From: Calliopum simillimum
Lineage: Eukaryota; Arthropoda; Insecta; Diptera; Lauxaniidae
NCBI GenBank assembly: GCA_951812925.1
Contig: OX638372.1
Coordinates: forward strand, 42,902,245-42,966,244
Length of the DNA stretch: 64,000 bases
Reading direction: 5' to 3'
Shown: in pieces, positions 44,221-54,516 of the stretch
How the letters are laid out: the number at the start of each line of letters is the position of its first letter
How positions within the stretch are numbered: the stretch's first letter is position 1
Position numbers and translations under genes: made by a program
Notes under the pieces: model-generated
What the model saw: the letters and a program-made list of their open reading frames with translations, nothing else
What the model was told of the DNA's origin: nothing
The model's database searches: none

Positions 44221-46120
44221 ACTTGCAACTACAAAATAGTATACTGAAGGCTGCTTACCAAAAATTTTTGAAAATTGAATTGAGTTGCTACTTCTCACAT
44301 TATGATAATACGCTAACTCTAACTGCTGAAATAACATATTGCGTTCTCAGGTCGAAAAAAATCGCACACCACCCCTATATTCCGGATCAGGAGAATTGTA
44401 ATTTCTGGATATATCCACAAATTGAAAAAACTTGTACGAATAGCAATGCGGAGATACCTTATTAATGCAGTTAATGCAGAAATTGAGAAGACGGTTTTAA
44501 CACAGTTAAAAAAAATTTATTGAATAAATAATATTGTTATGTTTTTCTTCCAACCTTTGTATAAGTTTAGCTACATAAAATATGTAACGCAAAATTCAGC
44601 AGTTTGTCAAAAATGTTCGAATACTTAAAAAGGTACAGCATGACGTATGAGTAACATTTACTTGAATAGTAATGTTTATTATATAAAGAGTACTTCAATT
44701 ATTTTTCCAAATATCAAAACAAATTCAAACCAACGCTCAATTCCACTCTCATCACACATCAATTAAATGAAGTGCAAATTGGCAAAATCATAAAAAAAAT
44801 CAAACACTTTTGGCCATTTTTCATTAAATCACAAAACGTACACACGCGCACTTAAACCGCAACCACAAACACAAGCTTACTTGGTGCTGCTGATGGTTTT
44901 CTGTTCCACATTTTGTGTAAAATACAAAATTTGAAGTGCCCCCTTCAAAAGACGACTGAGAGAAAATCTGCCACAAATGACGACATTAATGAAGATTAAT
45001 AGCAACGCAATTTGTTACACGCTACTTTCAGCGAAGCTTAAGTTACACAAAGGGAAGATGTCAAGAAAATGAAACTGATATTTATATTTTAGCGAATGGA
45101 ATTCATTTTTAATGGCCAAAATATATAAATAATCTCGTTAATGCTTCGTCCAGACATATGCACATTAGAGTGGTGCTGCTTCCTTTTTTAAATGACGCCA
45201 TGTATAATTTCCTTTTTTTTTTTTTTTTTGTTTGAGTAGTTTTATTTTATTAACTAATGGTCAATTACCCTTACTTTTTCTTTACTTATTACAAATTGAG
45301 CTTAACTGACTAAGTAATTTTATATGTCAGTTATTTTTTTGGTTAATATTTTGGTGGATAAAATCAAAGCTATATTGATGATATAAGTACTTATATAGTT
45401 TTATAAGGTAGCAATAATAAGCTGCTCAAAAAATTTAATATTTCGTTATTTCTGTGTTCATACAAATGTTAAAAAAAAATAAAAAAAGGAGTGAAATTTT
45501 TATTTCTTTATGCAGCCTTTTGTACATTTTGATGCTGAAACCGAGTGCATCTTCAGCATTTTCAATATAATTGCAGGATTTCGAGATATCATAGCTTGAA
45601 GTTGGGGAAAACGCTGTTTTCAGGCTTATGGCGTAGCTATGGGAAAAAGTAAAATTTTATTTTTTTATGGCATCAAATAGCCACACTTAAACTTTTTCAA
45701 TACGACACGTGAGGTTGCAATTTCTTGCTGGCTAAATATAATAAAATAAGATTTTTCATTGGAAGTTCAGAAAAACTTAGCAGAAGTGAGTCAATATCAA
45801 AAAAGTTTTAGATTTCGACCTCAATAACTCAACTATTTTTTAAACGGTTCCAACAAATTCACAATCGTTAGAAACATAAATTGATTAGCTTTTAAAAAAA
45901 AATTTTTTAAGTTGAAATCGGGCTAGAACTCCTATCTTCATATCAGTTGAAGTGAAAATATTTATAAATACAGTTTTTTTTACGAATGCGGCAATACCGC
46001 ACTAACAAAAAATTTCTTTTTTAAGCTTTTTTAGCTCTACACACTCCAAGTAATCCATTATGCATAAATTGATGTCAAAATACTTATGCCACCGAACATT
46101 TTTGCATTTCCTTCATTATT
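44221..46120. other. Intergenic, nothing recognised
   Basis: AT-rich with homopolymer T tracts (about 45211-45228). A frame of 117 codons at 44112-44465 is largely within and just after the repeat module and is not gene-like. Confidence 0.4.
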
Positions 46121-46679
46121 TTTATACCCAACATCCAGGGTATATTCACTTTGCCCTTTCATTTGTAATGCAGAAAAGTAAGCGTGGCAGGTATAAAAGG
46201 TGAATATGGGTCATAACATGCCTTTCCGTATAGCATTTTGCTTTTGTATCTCCGATTTTTTTTTAAACTTTTTTGTCTTAGAGTACTAGATGATGTTAGC
46301 ATATATGATTTTTTTTTAAATTTTTTTCATCCAGCCGTTTCAGGGATATAAATTTTCAAAAAAATAGAAAAACTGTAAAAACAACATTTAGAAGTTTTTT
46401 TGAAATGCTCATACTCCATCAATAGTTAACCAAATCATGAAATTTTTTGTTCGAAAAATTTTTTTTTAATAATTTTTTTATAAAATTTTCAACTTTTAAA
46501 ACTTAATTGCTATTTTAATCAATGAATGTACTCTTCCATTTTTTTTTTTAAAAAAAAAAAAAAATTCTAAAGAAACTTTAATAAATTTGATAAATTTTAA
46601 GGCTATTTTTAGAATGGGCAAACAATGGCCTCCCGGCCAAAAGAAATTTTTTTATGTTTTTTTTTAATTTTCTATGGGA

Positions 46680-47090
46680 GTCCCCTTAAGGAGTGAAAAA
46701 GCTGGGATAATATGTTTGAAAGAAATGTTGGAAAGGAAAAGCTAAAAAAAAATTGATGAATATTTTTTCACTTTCCCGGCAATGAGGAATTTTTTTGATA
46801 TTTTTATCAAAATTTCGTATGGAAGCCCTCTTAATTAGTGGAAAAAATAAATAATGTGTTAAAGGAAATAATTGGAAAGGAAAAGTTAATGAGGGTCGGT
46901 GAACATTTTTTGCCTCTACCGGCAGTGAGAATTTTGTTTTTTTGATATTTTTATCAAAATTTTGTGTGAGAGCCCCCTTAAGTTGTGGAAAAAAGGGGGT
47001 ATTATGTTTGAGAAACCCATTGGAAAGGTAAAGTTAGTGGGGGTCGGTCAACATTTCTACCTTCTTCCATCAACGAAGAATATTTTCGTT
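46680..47090 (-). repeat. 142-bp-type satellite, inverted orientation, about 3 units
   Basis: On the minus strand each unit carries an aaggggrctcccata-like box followed by caaaattttgataaaaatat. Landmarks on the plus strand are at about 46676, 46820 and 46968 (144 and 148 apart). It is the same unit as the array at 60410-61300, which runs in the opposite direction. Confidence 0.6.
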
Positions 47091-48169
47091 CTCGTTCGCT
47101 CACTTTTTGTTAATTAAAAAATTTTAAAAATTTAAAAAAAAATAGATCCCATTTTTTTGCCTAATCTAAAAATAGTCCTAAAATATGTCAAATTTATTAA
47201 AGATTTTTTAAAGTTTTTTTTTAAAAAATAGTTATTGATAAAAATAGCAATTAAATTTTAAAAGTTGAAAATTTTATAAAAAAATTATGTAGGGGAATAT
47301 ATCCGGGTATAAGACGGGTTTTGTTTTTGAGCCATACCTTTTTACTGGTCAAACCGTTTCAGGTGTTTTATATATTGTACAAAAGGTAAGAAGTGCACAC
47401 ATTTTTCTTCTGAAGGACGTAAAAAGTTATTTCATCACATTCAAAAGTTATATCCAATTTTCTAAGTACTTTTTTTTAGCAATTTAAATTTTGTAAATAT
47501 GAAATGAAAACCCCATGACTGTGTATAAGCACAAACTTTTATTCATTTTTCGTTACATTAATATTGATATTTGATAGTTGCACTAGATTTTGGTTCGAAA
47601 GAAAAAATGTCCATATCGTTACAAATTTTGTATCCGGGTATGAGACACCTTTAAAAATGCAATTTAAATTAAAAAATACGAAATAAAAACACCATAACTG
47701 TACGTTAACACTTGTATCATTAAACACATGTCGATATTTGACAGTTGCACACGATTTGGGTTCGAAAAAAAGTGTCTCATAACCGGATACATTATGTGTC
47801 TCATACCCGGATACATGACATGTAAGGATCAATATTTTCCTCAAAAAAAAATATTAATCCTAACACTTTTTTTCATATTCATATTTACATATAATAATAA
47901 AACATATTCATAGAAACCAACAGCAAAGCAATCACGCGATCATGCCAGCATCACATGTAAAAAAATCAGAAGAAAGTCAGCAACAACTCTACGGCAGCCA
48001 CGTGTACGAGAATTGGATAAACAACCAACAACAATGCTGCAGCAGCCACCGCTAACCATGTGTAGAATTTTGGAAAACAACAAGCAACAACAAAACATCA
48101 GAATGCAGATCATGCATACAACACGTGCCAGAAATGAAATTGTTGGTAGCCGCTATACATTTTTTTTGA

Positions 48170-48177
48170 TATAAATA
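48170..48177 (+). promoter_or_regulatory. LTR TATA box (TATAAATA) with downstream initiator
   Basis: TATAAATA, with a TCATT initiator-like sequence whose A (48202) lies 32 bases downstream. That spacing fits Pol II core promoters in flies and would place the RNA start at about 48202, upstream of the repeat array. The same box in the 3' LTR is at 54865-54872. Confidence 0.55.
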
Positions 48178-48365
48178 GCAGTTTGCTGGCCATACAAAAT
48201 CATTCTGGCTTGAGCAGCCACAGAAGCAAGAGCTCTGGCAGTGACATCACAGCCTACCTTGCATTTTCGTTAGTGTTCAGACATTTTCGTCGATCGACTA
48301 ACCGCTCCTCATAGCTACACGCTGGACCCTCGTTCGTTGTTCAGACATTTTCGTCGATCAACTTT

Positions 48366-49712
48366 CGCTTGATTTCGCTTGTCCCAGATCGCCCTCGGCT
48401 TTTATTAAACCTCAGACTTTTTAGTCGACCAGTTTAATAATCTCGTGTCCAAACTCGGACGTTTTACTTCGCTTGATTTCTCTTGTCCCAGATCGCCCTC
48501 GGCTTTTATTAAACCTCAGACTTTTTAGTCGACAAGTTTAATAATCTCGTGTCCAAACTCGGACGTTTTACTTCGCTTGATTTCTCTTGTCCCAGATCGC
48601 CCTCGGCTTTTATTAAACCTCAGACTTTTTAGTCGACAAGTTTAATAATCTCGTGTCCAAACTCGGACGTTTTACTTCGCTTGATTTCTCTTGTCCCAGA
48701 TCGCCCTCGGCTTTTATTAAACCTCAGACTTTTTAGTCGACAAGTTTAATAATCTCGTGTCCAAACTCGGACGTTTTACTTCGCTTGATTTCTCTTGTCC
48801 CAGATCGCCCTCGGCTTTTATTAAACCTCAGACTTTTTAGTCGACAAGTTTTATAATCTCGTGTCCAAACTCGGACGTTTTACTTCGCTTGATTTCTCTT
48901 GTCCCAGATCGCCCTCGGCTTTTATTAAACCTCAGACTTTTTAGTCGACAAGTTTAATAATCTCGTGTCCAAACTCGGACGTTTTACTTCGCTTGATTTC
49001 TCTTGTCCCAGATCGCCCTCAGCTTTTATTAAACCTCAGACTTTTTAGTCGACCAGTTTAATAATCTCGTGTCCAAACTCGGACGTTTTACTTCGCTTGA
49101 TTTCTCTTGTCCCAGATCGCCCTCGGCTTTTATTAAACCTCAGACTTTTTAGTCGACAAGTTTAATAATCTCGTGTCCAAACTCGGACGTTTTACTTCGC
49201 TTGATTTCTCTTGTCCCAGATCGCCCTCGGCTTTTATTAAACCTCAGACTTTTTAGTCGACAAGTTTAATAATCTCGTGTCCAAACTCGGACGTTTTACT
49301 TCGCTTGATTTCTCTTGTCCCAGATCGCCCTCGGCTTTTATTAAACCTCAGACTTTTTAGTCGACAAGTTTAATAATCTCGTGTCCAAACTCGGACGTTT
49401 TACTTCGCTTGATTTCTCTTGTCCCAGATCGCCCTCGGCTTTTATTAAACCTCAGACTTTTTAGTCGACAAGTTTAATAATCTCGTGTCCAAACTCGGAC
49501 GTTTTACTTCGCTTGATTTCTCTTGTCCCAGATCGCCCTCGACTTTTATTAAACCTCAGACTTTTTAGTCGACCAGTTTAATAATCTCGTGTCCAACCTC
49601 GGACGTTTTACTTCACTTGATTTCTTCCGTCCCAAATCGCCCTAGCCTTCGTATTAGACCTCAGACTTGTTGGTCGACAGTTTAATACTCCGTGTCCCAA
49701 CTCGGACATTCT
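48366..49712 (+). repeat. Twelve 104-bp tandem repeats in the 5' LTR, plus a degenerate unit
   Basis: Unit starts (cgcttgattt) fall every 104 bases from 48366 to 49510. A diverged thirteenth copy begins at about 49614. Each unit carries tcccagatcgccctcggc, cagactttttagtcgac and gtccaaactcggac; the last forms a gtcc/ggac hairpin. A few units hold private changes (e.g. agttttataat at about 48847, ccctcagc at about 49016, ccctcgac at about 49536). It lies after the predicted TSS, so it is transcribed. Confidence 0.9.
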
Positions 49713-50091
49713 ATAATATAATATCTCTTTAACGAAACTATTCAACAAGCTTGTCTATGTTCTCAGCACACCTTAACGGCTGACACTAAAACCAAATTCT
49801 ACCTCTCGCTCTCCTGTCCCGGATCGCCCCTGGGAATCAGACAACTCGTAAATCATCCCGCCAGAAGAACCTAAGCCTGGATTATCACATTTTTAAGATT
49901 GAATTGAATTATTAAGAGAATAAATTGCAAATTATAAACGAAATTTATAATTTTTAAAATAAAAATTGAATAATTAAATAATTAAGTTATTTTATACATT
50001 GTTAAGAACAAAATTGAACTGTATAAAACGTAAAGTAAGAAGACTAAGATTGTAACCAAAACTTGAATTGTAAACCTAATCAAAACCAACC

Positions 50092-50097
50092 AATAAA
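50092..50097 (+). promoter_or_regulatory. LTR poly(A) signal AATAAA
   Basis: AATAAA followed by A/T-rich sequence about 120 bases before the LTR end. The equivalent in the 3' LTR (about 56787) would direct 3' processing, giving an R region of roughly 1.9 kb. Confidence 0.5.
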
Positions 50098-50215
50098 AAA
50101 ATATAATAATTAAAACTCGAAACTCACTCTCTTCTATCTTGAAACGAACCTTGAATCTTGGAAAGGCTGAGGATATCCCAGCTATAAAACCGGGGAAACC
50201 GGAGTTCGTTACAAG

Positions 50216-50233
50216 TGGCGCCCGAGCAGGGAC
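50216..50233 (+). other. Primer binding site, tRNA-Lys-like
   Basis: TGGCGCCCGAGCAGGGAC lies two bases after the LTR. It differs at one position from the well-known tRNA-Lys primer site TGGCGCCCGAACAGGGAC. It would be complementary to the 3' end of the priming tRNA. Confidence 0.8.
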
Positions 50234-50301
50234 CCTAGTGGTTCAAACAAACAAATATAGAAGAGAGTAAAATAAAAAAAAAATAATATAAAATCACCAC
50301 G

Positions 50302-51438
50302 ATGACAAAAATTAAAGCAACATTACGCTGCACATGGGTTTATTCCTTGCGGAAGGAAGACCTAGAAACATACTCGACCGAATTTGGACTCACCAGCACC
50401 GGTACCGTCGATGAACTAAGGAAACGCTTGGCAGCCTTCATTTCAGAAGAAGAACACACTCAAGAACACATTGAACGACTTCAAGAATTAGAAATTAAAC
50501 ACGCACGCAGTACCACACCCACTCCACAGCAGCAAAAGCCACAAACACTAGACACAGCCCCGGCTATCACATCTCAGCCATCGTTAACAGTGCCAACAGC
50601 TCCTTCCCTTAGTTCGCACCAGAATACGCCAACGTTTCTCCAAGCCAATTATCCTACAATGATTGACCAGGTGCGCAAATGGTCCCTAAAATACGATGGT
50701 GGTAGGGATCCAATGAGCTTCATCGAAAGAGTGGAAGAACTCACTGACACCTATGGTCTCAACAGGGATTTGCTACCAAGAACTATGCCTGAATTGCTGA
50801 AGGACAAAGCATTGATATGGTTTCGCAACAACAATAAACAGTGGAGCGAATGGGAGGACTTCAGAGCTGATTTCCTTACATTTTTCCTGCCACCGCGATT
50901 CTTCGAAAATTTAGAGGATGAGATACGCCAGCGGACGCAGCGAAGCAGCGAAAAATTTAAGGACTATGTAATACAATTACAAAGCTTAATGCGACACTCA
51001 CAACTTACACCAAAACAAAAGCTAGAACGAATTTATCGCAATTGTCATGAGGATTATCAGATCTACATTAGGCGAAGGGACTTTGAAACCTTGGACGAAC
51101 TTATAAAACTCAGCGGAGATTTTGAAGATATTCAATCTCGAAGAAACCAGCACACTGCTAGACAAACACCAAGAATGGAACGACACCGAGCTGCTAACGA
51201 AGTCAATGATGAGCCGATCAACCCCCGCGGCGCCTGTAGACGTTGTGGACAGCAGGGGCACCTATCTCGAGAGTGCCGAAATCCACAAATATTGTTCTGC
51301 TGGGAGTGCGGACGCAGAGGTCTCAGGACATACGAATGCTGCAGACAAAATTCGGGAAACGACGCAGGCCGCCGCCAAGACCGAGGGCAGTCGGGGCCAA
51401 TCGAACCAGCTTTCCCTCGTCCAATGCAGCGTCATTAG
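50302..51438 (+). CDS. gag: Gag polyprotein (378 aa)
   Basis: Structural protein forming the intracellular particle that packages retrotransposon RNA. Residues about 13-48 (SLRKEDLETYSTEFG ... VDELRKRLAAF) look like a SAP-type helix-extension-helix. A Pro/Thr/Gln-rich linker (70-115) follows, then a retrotransposon capsid domain (about 121-280, including ALIWFRNNN and FLPPRF). The first zinc knuckle is C312-C315-H320-C325. A second, C333-C336-x-C346, has Leu341 where the His ligand is expected (codon CTC at 51322-51324). The start ATG is the first after the primer site. The 3' end overlaps pol, with a GGGAAAC heptamer at 51354-51360. Confidence 0.9.
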   Translation: MTKIKATLRCTWVYSLRKEDLETYSTEFGLTSTGTVDELRKRLAAFISEEEHTQEHIERLQELEIKHARSTTPTPQQQKPQTLDTAPAITSQPSLTVPTAPSLSSHQNTPTFLQANYPTMIDQVRKWSLKYDGGRDPMSFIERVEELTDTYGLNRDLLPRTMPELLKDKALIWFRNNNKQWSEWEDFRADFLTFFLPPRFFENLEDEIRQRTQRSSEKFKDYVIQLQSLMRHSQLTPKQKLERIYRNCHEDYQIYIRRRDFETLDELIKLSGDFEDIQSRRNQHTARQTPRMERHRAANEVNDEPINPRGACRRCGQQGHLSRECRNPQILFCWECGRRGLRTYECCRQNSGNDAGRRQDRGQSGPIEPAFPRPMQRH

Positions 51439-54400
51439 TCATTAAAGACAACCACATCCTAGCGCCTGTCATCCTTGAGAATGCACCTGTAATGGCAACT
51501 ATCGACACAGGAGCCACTAGGAGTTTTATTAAAATAAGCCTGGCAAGAAAATTAGCAACCAGGGAAAACATTGCCAGCACTGACATCACTATACAACTCG
51601 CCGATGGAACCACAAAAATAATTCAACAAACACTAGAAACAAATATTGCGTTAGGCAACAACACATGCAGATTAAAACTCCTCATACTGACAGACGCCAT
51701 AGATGACTTAATCCTTGGAATGGATTATTTAACGCGAATGAACACCACGATCACGATTGGCAATAAACAAATCTCCCTGTGGAACTCAGGCAACACCACA
51801 ACGCAACCACCGCTTATAACAACCATGCGTGTAAATAAGCCCACCGAAGAAGAAGAGATAGATCAGTTTCTGAGAGAAGAACTGCCAAAATTCGAAAGTA
51901 TACACGGAACGTCAAACATCACAGCACACAAAATTATAATGCGTGACGAACAACCAATAAAACAAAGATACTTCCCCAGAAATCCTGCAATGCAAGAAAT
52001 AATCGATAAGGAAATCGATGAATTACTAAGCCAGGGTAACATCGAACCATCCCACAGCCCTCACAGTGCGCCCATAGTGCTTGTCAAAAAGAAAAATGGA
52101 AAATGGAGACTTTGCGTGGACTATCGGCAACTCAATGCTAAATCTGTCCCAGATGCATATCCACTACCCCGCATAGGTCATATTCTGGATCGTCTTCGAG
52201 ACGCAGAATACATCAGCAGCATAGATTTGAAAAATGGCTATTGGCAAATTCCTATGAGCCCGGAAAGTAAACAGTATACCGCTTTCACTGTTCCTGGACG
52301 AGGACTTTTCCAGTGGCGAGTCATGCCATTTGGGCTACACTCAGCCCCAGCAACTTTTCAACGAGCCCTAGACCAAGTGATAGGGCCAGATATGGAACCA
52401 TATGCTTTTGCATACCTGGACGACATCATTGTAACAGGAAGAACACTCGAAGAACACAAAATAAACCTACGAAAAGTACTCTCACGTTTAAGGGCGGCGA
52501 ATCTTAAAATTAACACCGAGAAATGTGATTTCTTTAAGAAGGAAATAAAATACCTTGGCCACCTGGTTACCAATCACGGCATCCACACCGATCCCGAAAA
52601 GATTTCCGCTATACAGCAGCTAAAGTCACCTACCAATTTGCGTGAGTTGCGCCGTTGCCTAGGAATAGCATCGTGGTACAGGCGATTTGTTCCTGAATTC
52701 GCAAAAGTGGTACTACCCTTAACGTCACTGCTTAAGAAAGGGAAACGATGGACGTGGGGTACCGAACAAGAGGAAGCCTTCAAGGAACTAAAACAAAAAT
52801 TAACAGAAGCCCCTGTTTTAGCCTGCCCAGATTTCACGAAGACATTTGTACTACAGACTGATGCTAGCGATTATGGGCTAGGTGCCGTATTAACGCAGCA
52901 AATCGGCGGTATAGAACGAGTCATAGCCTATGCAAGCAGACGCCTCAACGGAGCCGAAGCCAATTATTCAGCCACGGAAAAAGAATGTCTGGCCATAATA
53001 TGGGGCATTCGTAAAATGCGCCTTTATTTAGAAGGATATAAATTCATCGTAATCACTGATCACCTGTCTTTAAAATGGCTGAATTCAATAGAAAGTCCGT
53101 CTGGAAGGATTGCACGATGGGCCCTTGAGCTGCAGCAGTTCAACTTTGAAGTACAATATCGCAAGGGAAAACTCAACGTTCTAGCCGACGCCTTATCCCG
53201 AGAACCAGTCGAAACTCTAGGACAAATCACGACAAACCAACAAGCGACCCCACAATGCTCATGGTGGAAGAAAAAACTCAACGACGTGAGAACAGAACCA
53301 AGCAAGTTCCCAGAATACACCATCGAAAATGATCAACTATATCGCCACATTTCACACCCCACTGAAGATGAAGGCTGCATATCCTGGAAACTGTGTGTCC
53401 CATCCTATCTGAGGGATAGAGTACTAAAAGAAAATCATGACCAGCCAGGAGCAGGTCACATGGGAACCCATAAAACCCTCGCTAGAGTGGCAAATAAGTA
53501 CTACTGGCCAGGCATGTTTAGGGATGTGAAACGCTACGTGAGAGGATGTTTAAATTGCCAACAATTTAAAGTAAGCCAGCAGAAGGCAGCCGGGAAAATG
53601 TTATCCCAGATCGCAGAGGAGCCCTGGGCAATTCTCTGCGCGGATTTTATTGGACCCCTTCCACGCTCATCACATGGCAACAGTATGTTACTGGTGTTTT
53701 TCGATAAATTTTCCAAGTGGACAGAAATCGTGCCATTGCGTAAAGCAACCAGCGCCAGCCTTAAAAAGGCATTCAGGGAACGTATCATAGCACGATTTGG
53801 CGTACCGAAAGTCCTGGTGACTGACAACGGCGTTCAATTCACAAGTAAAGAGTTCCGGAAATATTTATCCACCTTAGGAGTACGGCAACAATTCACCGCA
53901 CCCTATACACCCCAAGAAAACCCAACAGAAAGAGTCAACAGGACCATAAAAACTATGATAGCGCAGTATACGGGCCCATCACAAAAATCCTGGGACGAAC
54001 ATCTCCCGGAGATATCCCTTGCCTTCAACACGTCAATCGCTGCCTCTACTGGCTTCAGCCCGGCGTTTCTTATACAAGGAAGGGAACCAAGACTCCCCGG
54101 TACTCTCTTTGACGAAGTAACACTCGGAACCGGCAGACCATCACAAACACTGCAAGAAAAAGAAACCACCTTAAAAGATGTTTTCCTCATTGTCAGGAGA
54201 AATATGGAAAGAGCAGCTCAAGATCAGGCAAAGCACTATAACCTGAGGAAGAGATCGTGGTCCCCAAAAATAGGCGAAAAAGTATGGCTGAAGCAGCATC
54301 ATCTATCCAAGGCAGCTGATAATTTTGCAGCAAAATTAGCCCCAAAGTTCGACGGGCCATATCAAGTTGTAGCCTATGCTTCCCCCGTAATTCTCCAGGT

Positions 54401-54482
54401 ACGGAAAGAAGGTGACTCTCACGTCCGGACAGTCTATATCGGTGAGGTAAAGCCATATCACGAATCTGCATATCGGAAGTAA
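51243..54482 (+). CDS. pol: Pol polyprotein: protease, reverse transcriptase, RNase H, integrase
   Basis: Made most likely as a Gag-Pol fusion by -1 frameshifting, so true Pol starts near 51360 (about residue 40 of this open frame; the ATG-like start at 51243 is not needed). Order in open-frame numbering: aspartic protease IDTGA (about 87-91); RT with SSIDLKNG (Asp328) and YLDD (391-394); RNase H with QTDASD (Asp540), Glu579 and ITDH (Asp606); integrase zinc domain H732, H739, C769, C772; DDE core Asp801, Asp861 and Glu896 (34 residues after Asp861). The tail contains GPYQVV and EVKPYHE and no chromodomain was recognised. No stop or frameshift within these domains was seen. Function: polyprotein processing, cDNA synthesis from the tRNA primer, RNA removal and integration. 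Confidence 0.95.
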   Translation: MWTAGAPISRVPKSTNIVLLGVRTQRSQDIRMLQTKFGKRRRPPPRPRAVGANRTSFPSSNAASLVIKDNHILAPVILENAPVMATIDTGATRSFIKISLARKLATRENIASTDITIQLADGTTKIIQQTLETNIALGNNTCRLKLLILTDAIDDLILGMDYLTRMNTTITIGNKQISLWNSGNTTTQPPLITTMRVNKPTEEEEIDQFLREELPKFESIHGTSNITAHKIIMRDEQPIKQRYFPRNPAMQEIIDKEIDELLSQGNIEPSHSPHSAPIVLVKKKNGKWRLCVDYRQLNAKSVPDAYPLPRIGHILDRLRDAEYISSIDLKNGYWQIPMSPESKQYTAFTVPGRGLFQWRVMPFGLHSAPATFQRALDQVIGPDMEPYAFAYLDDIIVTGRTLEEHKINLRKVLSRLRAANLKINTEKCDFFKKEIKYLGHLVTNHGIHTDPEKISAIQQLKSPTNLRELRRCLGIASWYRRFVPEFAKVVLPLTSLLKKGKRWTWGTEQEEAFKELKQKLTEAPVLACPDFTKTFVLQTDASDYGLGAVLTQQIGGIERVIAYASRRLNGAEANYSATEKECLAIIWGIRKMRLYLEGYKFIVITDHLSLKWLNSIESPSGRIARWALELQQFNFEVQYRKGKLNVLADALSREPVETLGQITTNQQATPQCSWWKKKLNDVRTEPSKFPEYTIENDQLYRHISHPTEDEGCISWKLCVPSYLRDRVLKENHDQPGAGHMGTHKTLARVANKYYWPGMFRDVKRYVRGCLNCQQFKVSQQKAAGKMLSQIAEEPWAILCADFIGPLPRSSHGNSMLLVFFDKFSKWTEIVPLRKATSASLKKAFRERIIARFGVPKVLVTDNGVQFTSKEFRKYLSTLGVRQQFTAPYTPQENPTERVNRTIKTMIAQYTGPSQKSWDEHLPEISLAFNTSIAASTGFSPAFLIQGREPRLPGTLFDEVTLGTGRPSQTLQEKETTLKDVFLIVRRNMERAAQDQAKHYNLRKRSWSPKIGEKVWLKQHHLSKAADNFAAKLAPKFDGPYQVVAYASPVILQVRKEGDSHVRTVYIGEVKPYHESAYRK
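51354..51360 (+). promoter_or_regulatory. Candidate -1 ribosomal frameshift site GGGAAAC
   Basis: In the gag frame this reads G GGA AAC, which fits the X XXY YYZ slippery rule. The pol frame is -1 relative to gag, and pol continues open from here. It is 84 bases before the gag stop codon. A downstream stimulatory structure was not demonstrated, though the following 60 bases are relatively GC-rich. Confidence 0.7.
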
Positions 54483-54502
54483 CCGTGCAGTTTCATTCCC
54501 CT

Positions 54503-54516
54503 AAGTAGGAGGGGGA
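54503..54516 (+). other. Polypurine tract
   Basis: aagtaggaggggga immediately before the 3' LTR. It is the expected primer for plus-strand synthesis. Only one pyrimidine interrupts it. Confidence 0.8.

Larger units (their letters stand above)
47821..50213 (+). repeat. 5' LTR (2,393 bp)
   Basis: Starts TGTAAGGATCAATATTTTCC and ends ...GGAGTTCGTTACA. Contains a short A/T-rich U3, a TATA box, twelve 104-bp repeats, a degenerate thirteenth, and a poly(A) signal near the 3' end. It is one base longer than the 3' LTR (an 8-T versus 7-T run at about 48160). No substitution was noticed in the parts compared, including variant repeat units. Confidence 0.93.

Noticed and set aside
44112..44465. 117-codon open frame
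   Set aside because: The first third is the dispersed repeat module (atcgactcaggaggtgacg) that recurs elsewhere in other frames; the rest has no recognisable domain.
48366..49712. CRISPR-like array of regular repeats
   Set aside because: Units are contiguous 104-bp tandem repeats without variable spacers, inside an LTR of a eukaryotic retrotransposon.
51122..51445. 107-codon frame in the third plus frame overlapping gag
   Set aside because: Neither gag nor pol register; it carries no motif and ends just after gag.
50302..54482. Minus-strand open frames of 60-97 codons across gag-pol
   Set aside because: Shadows of the real plus-strand coding sequence.
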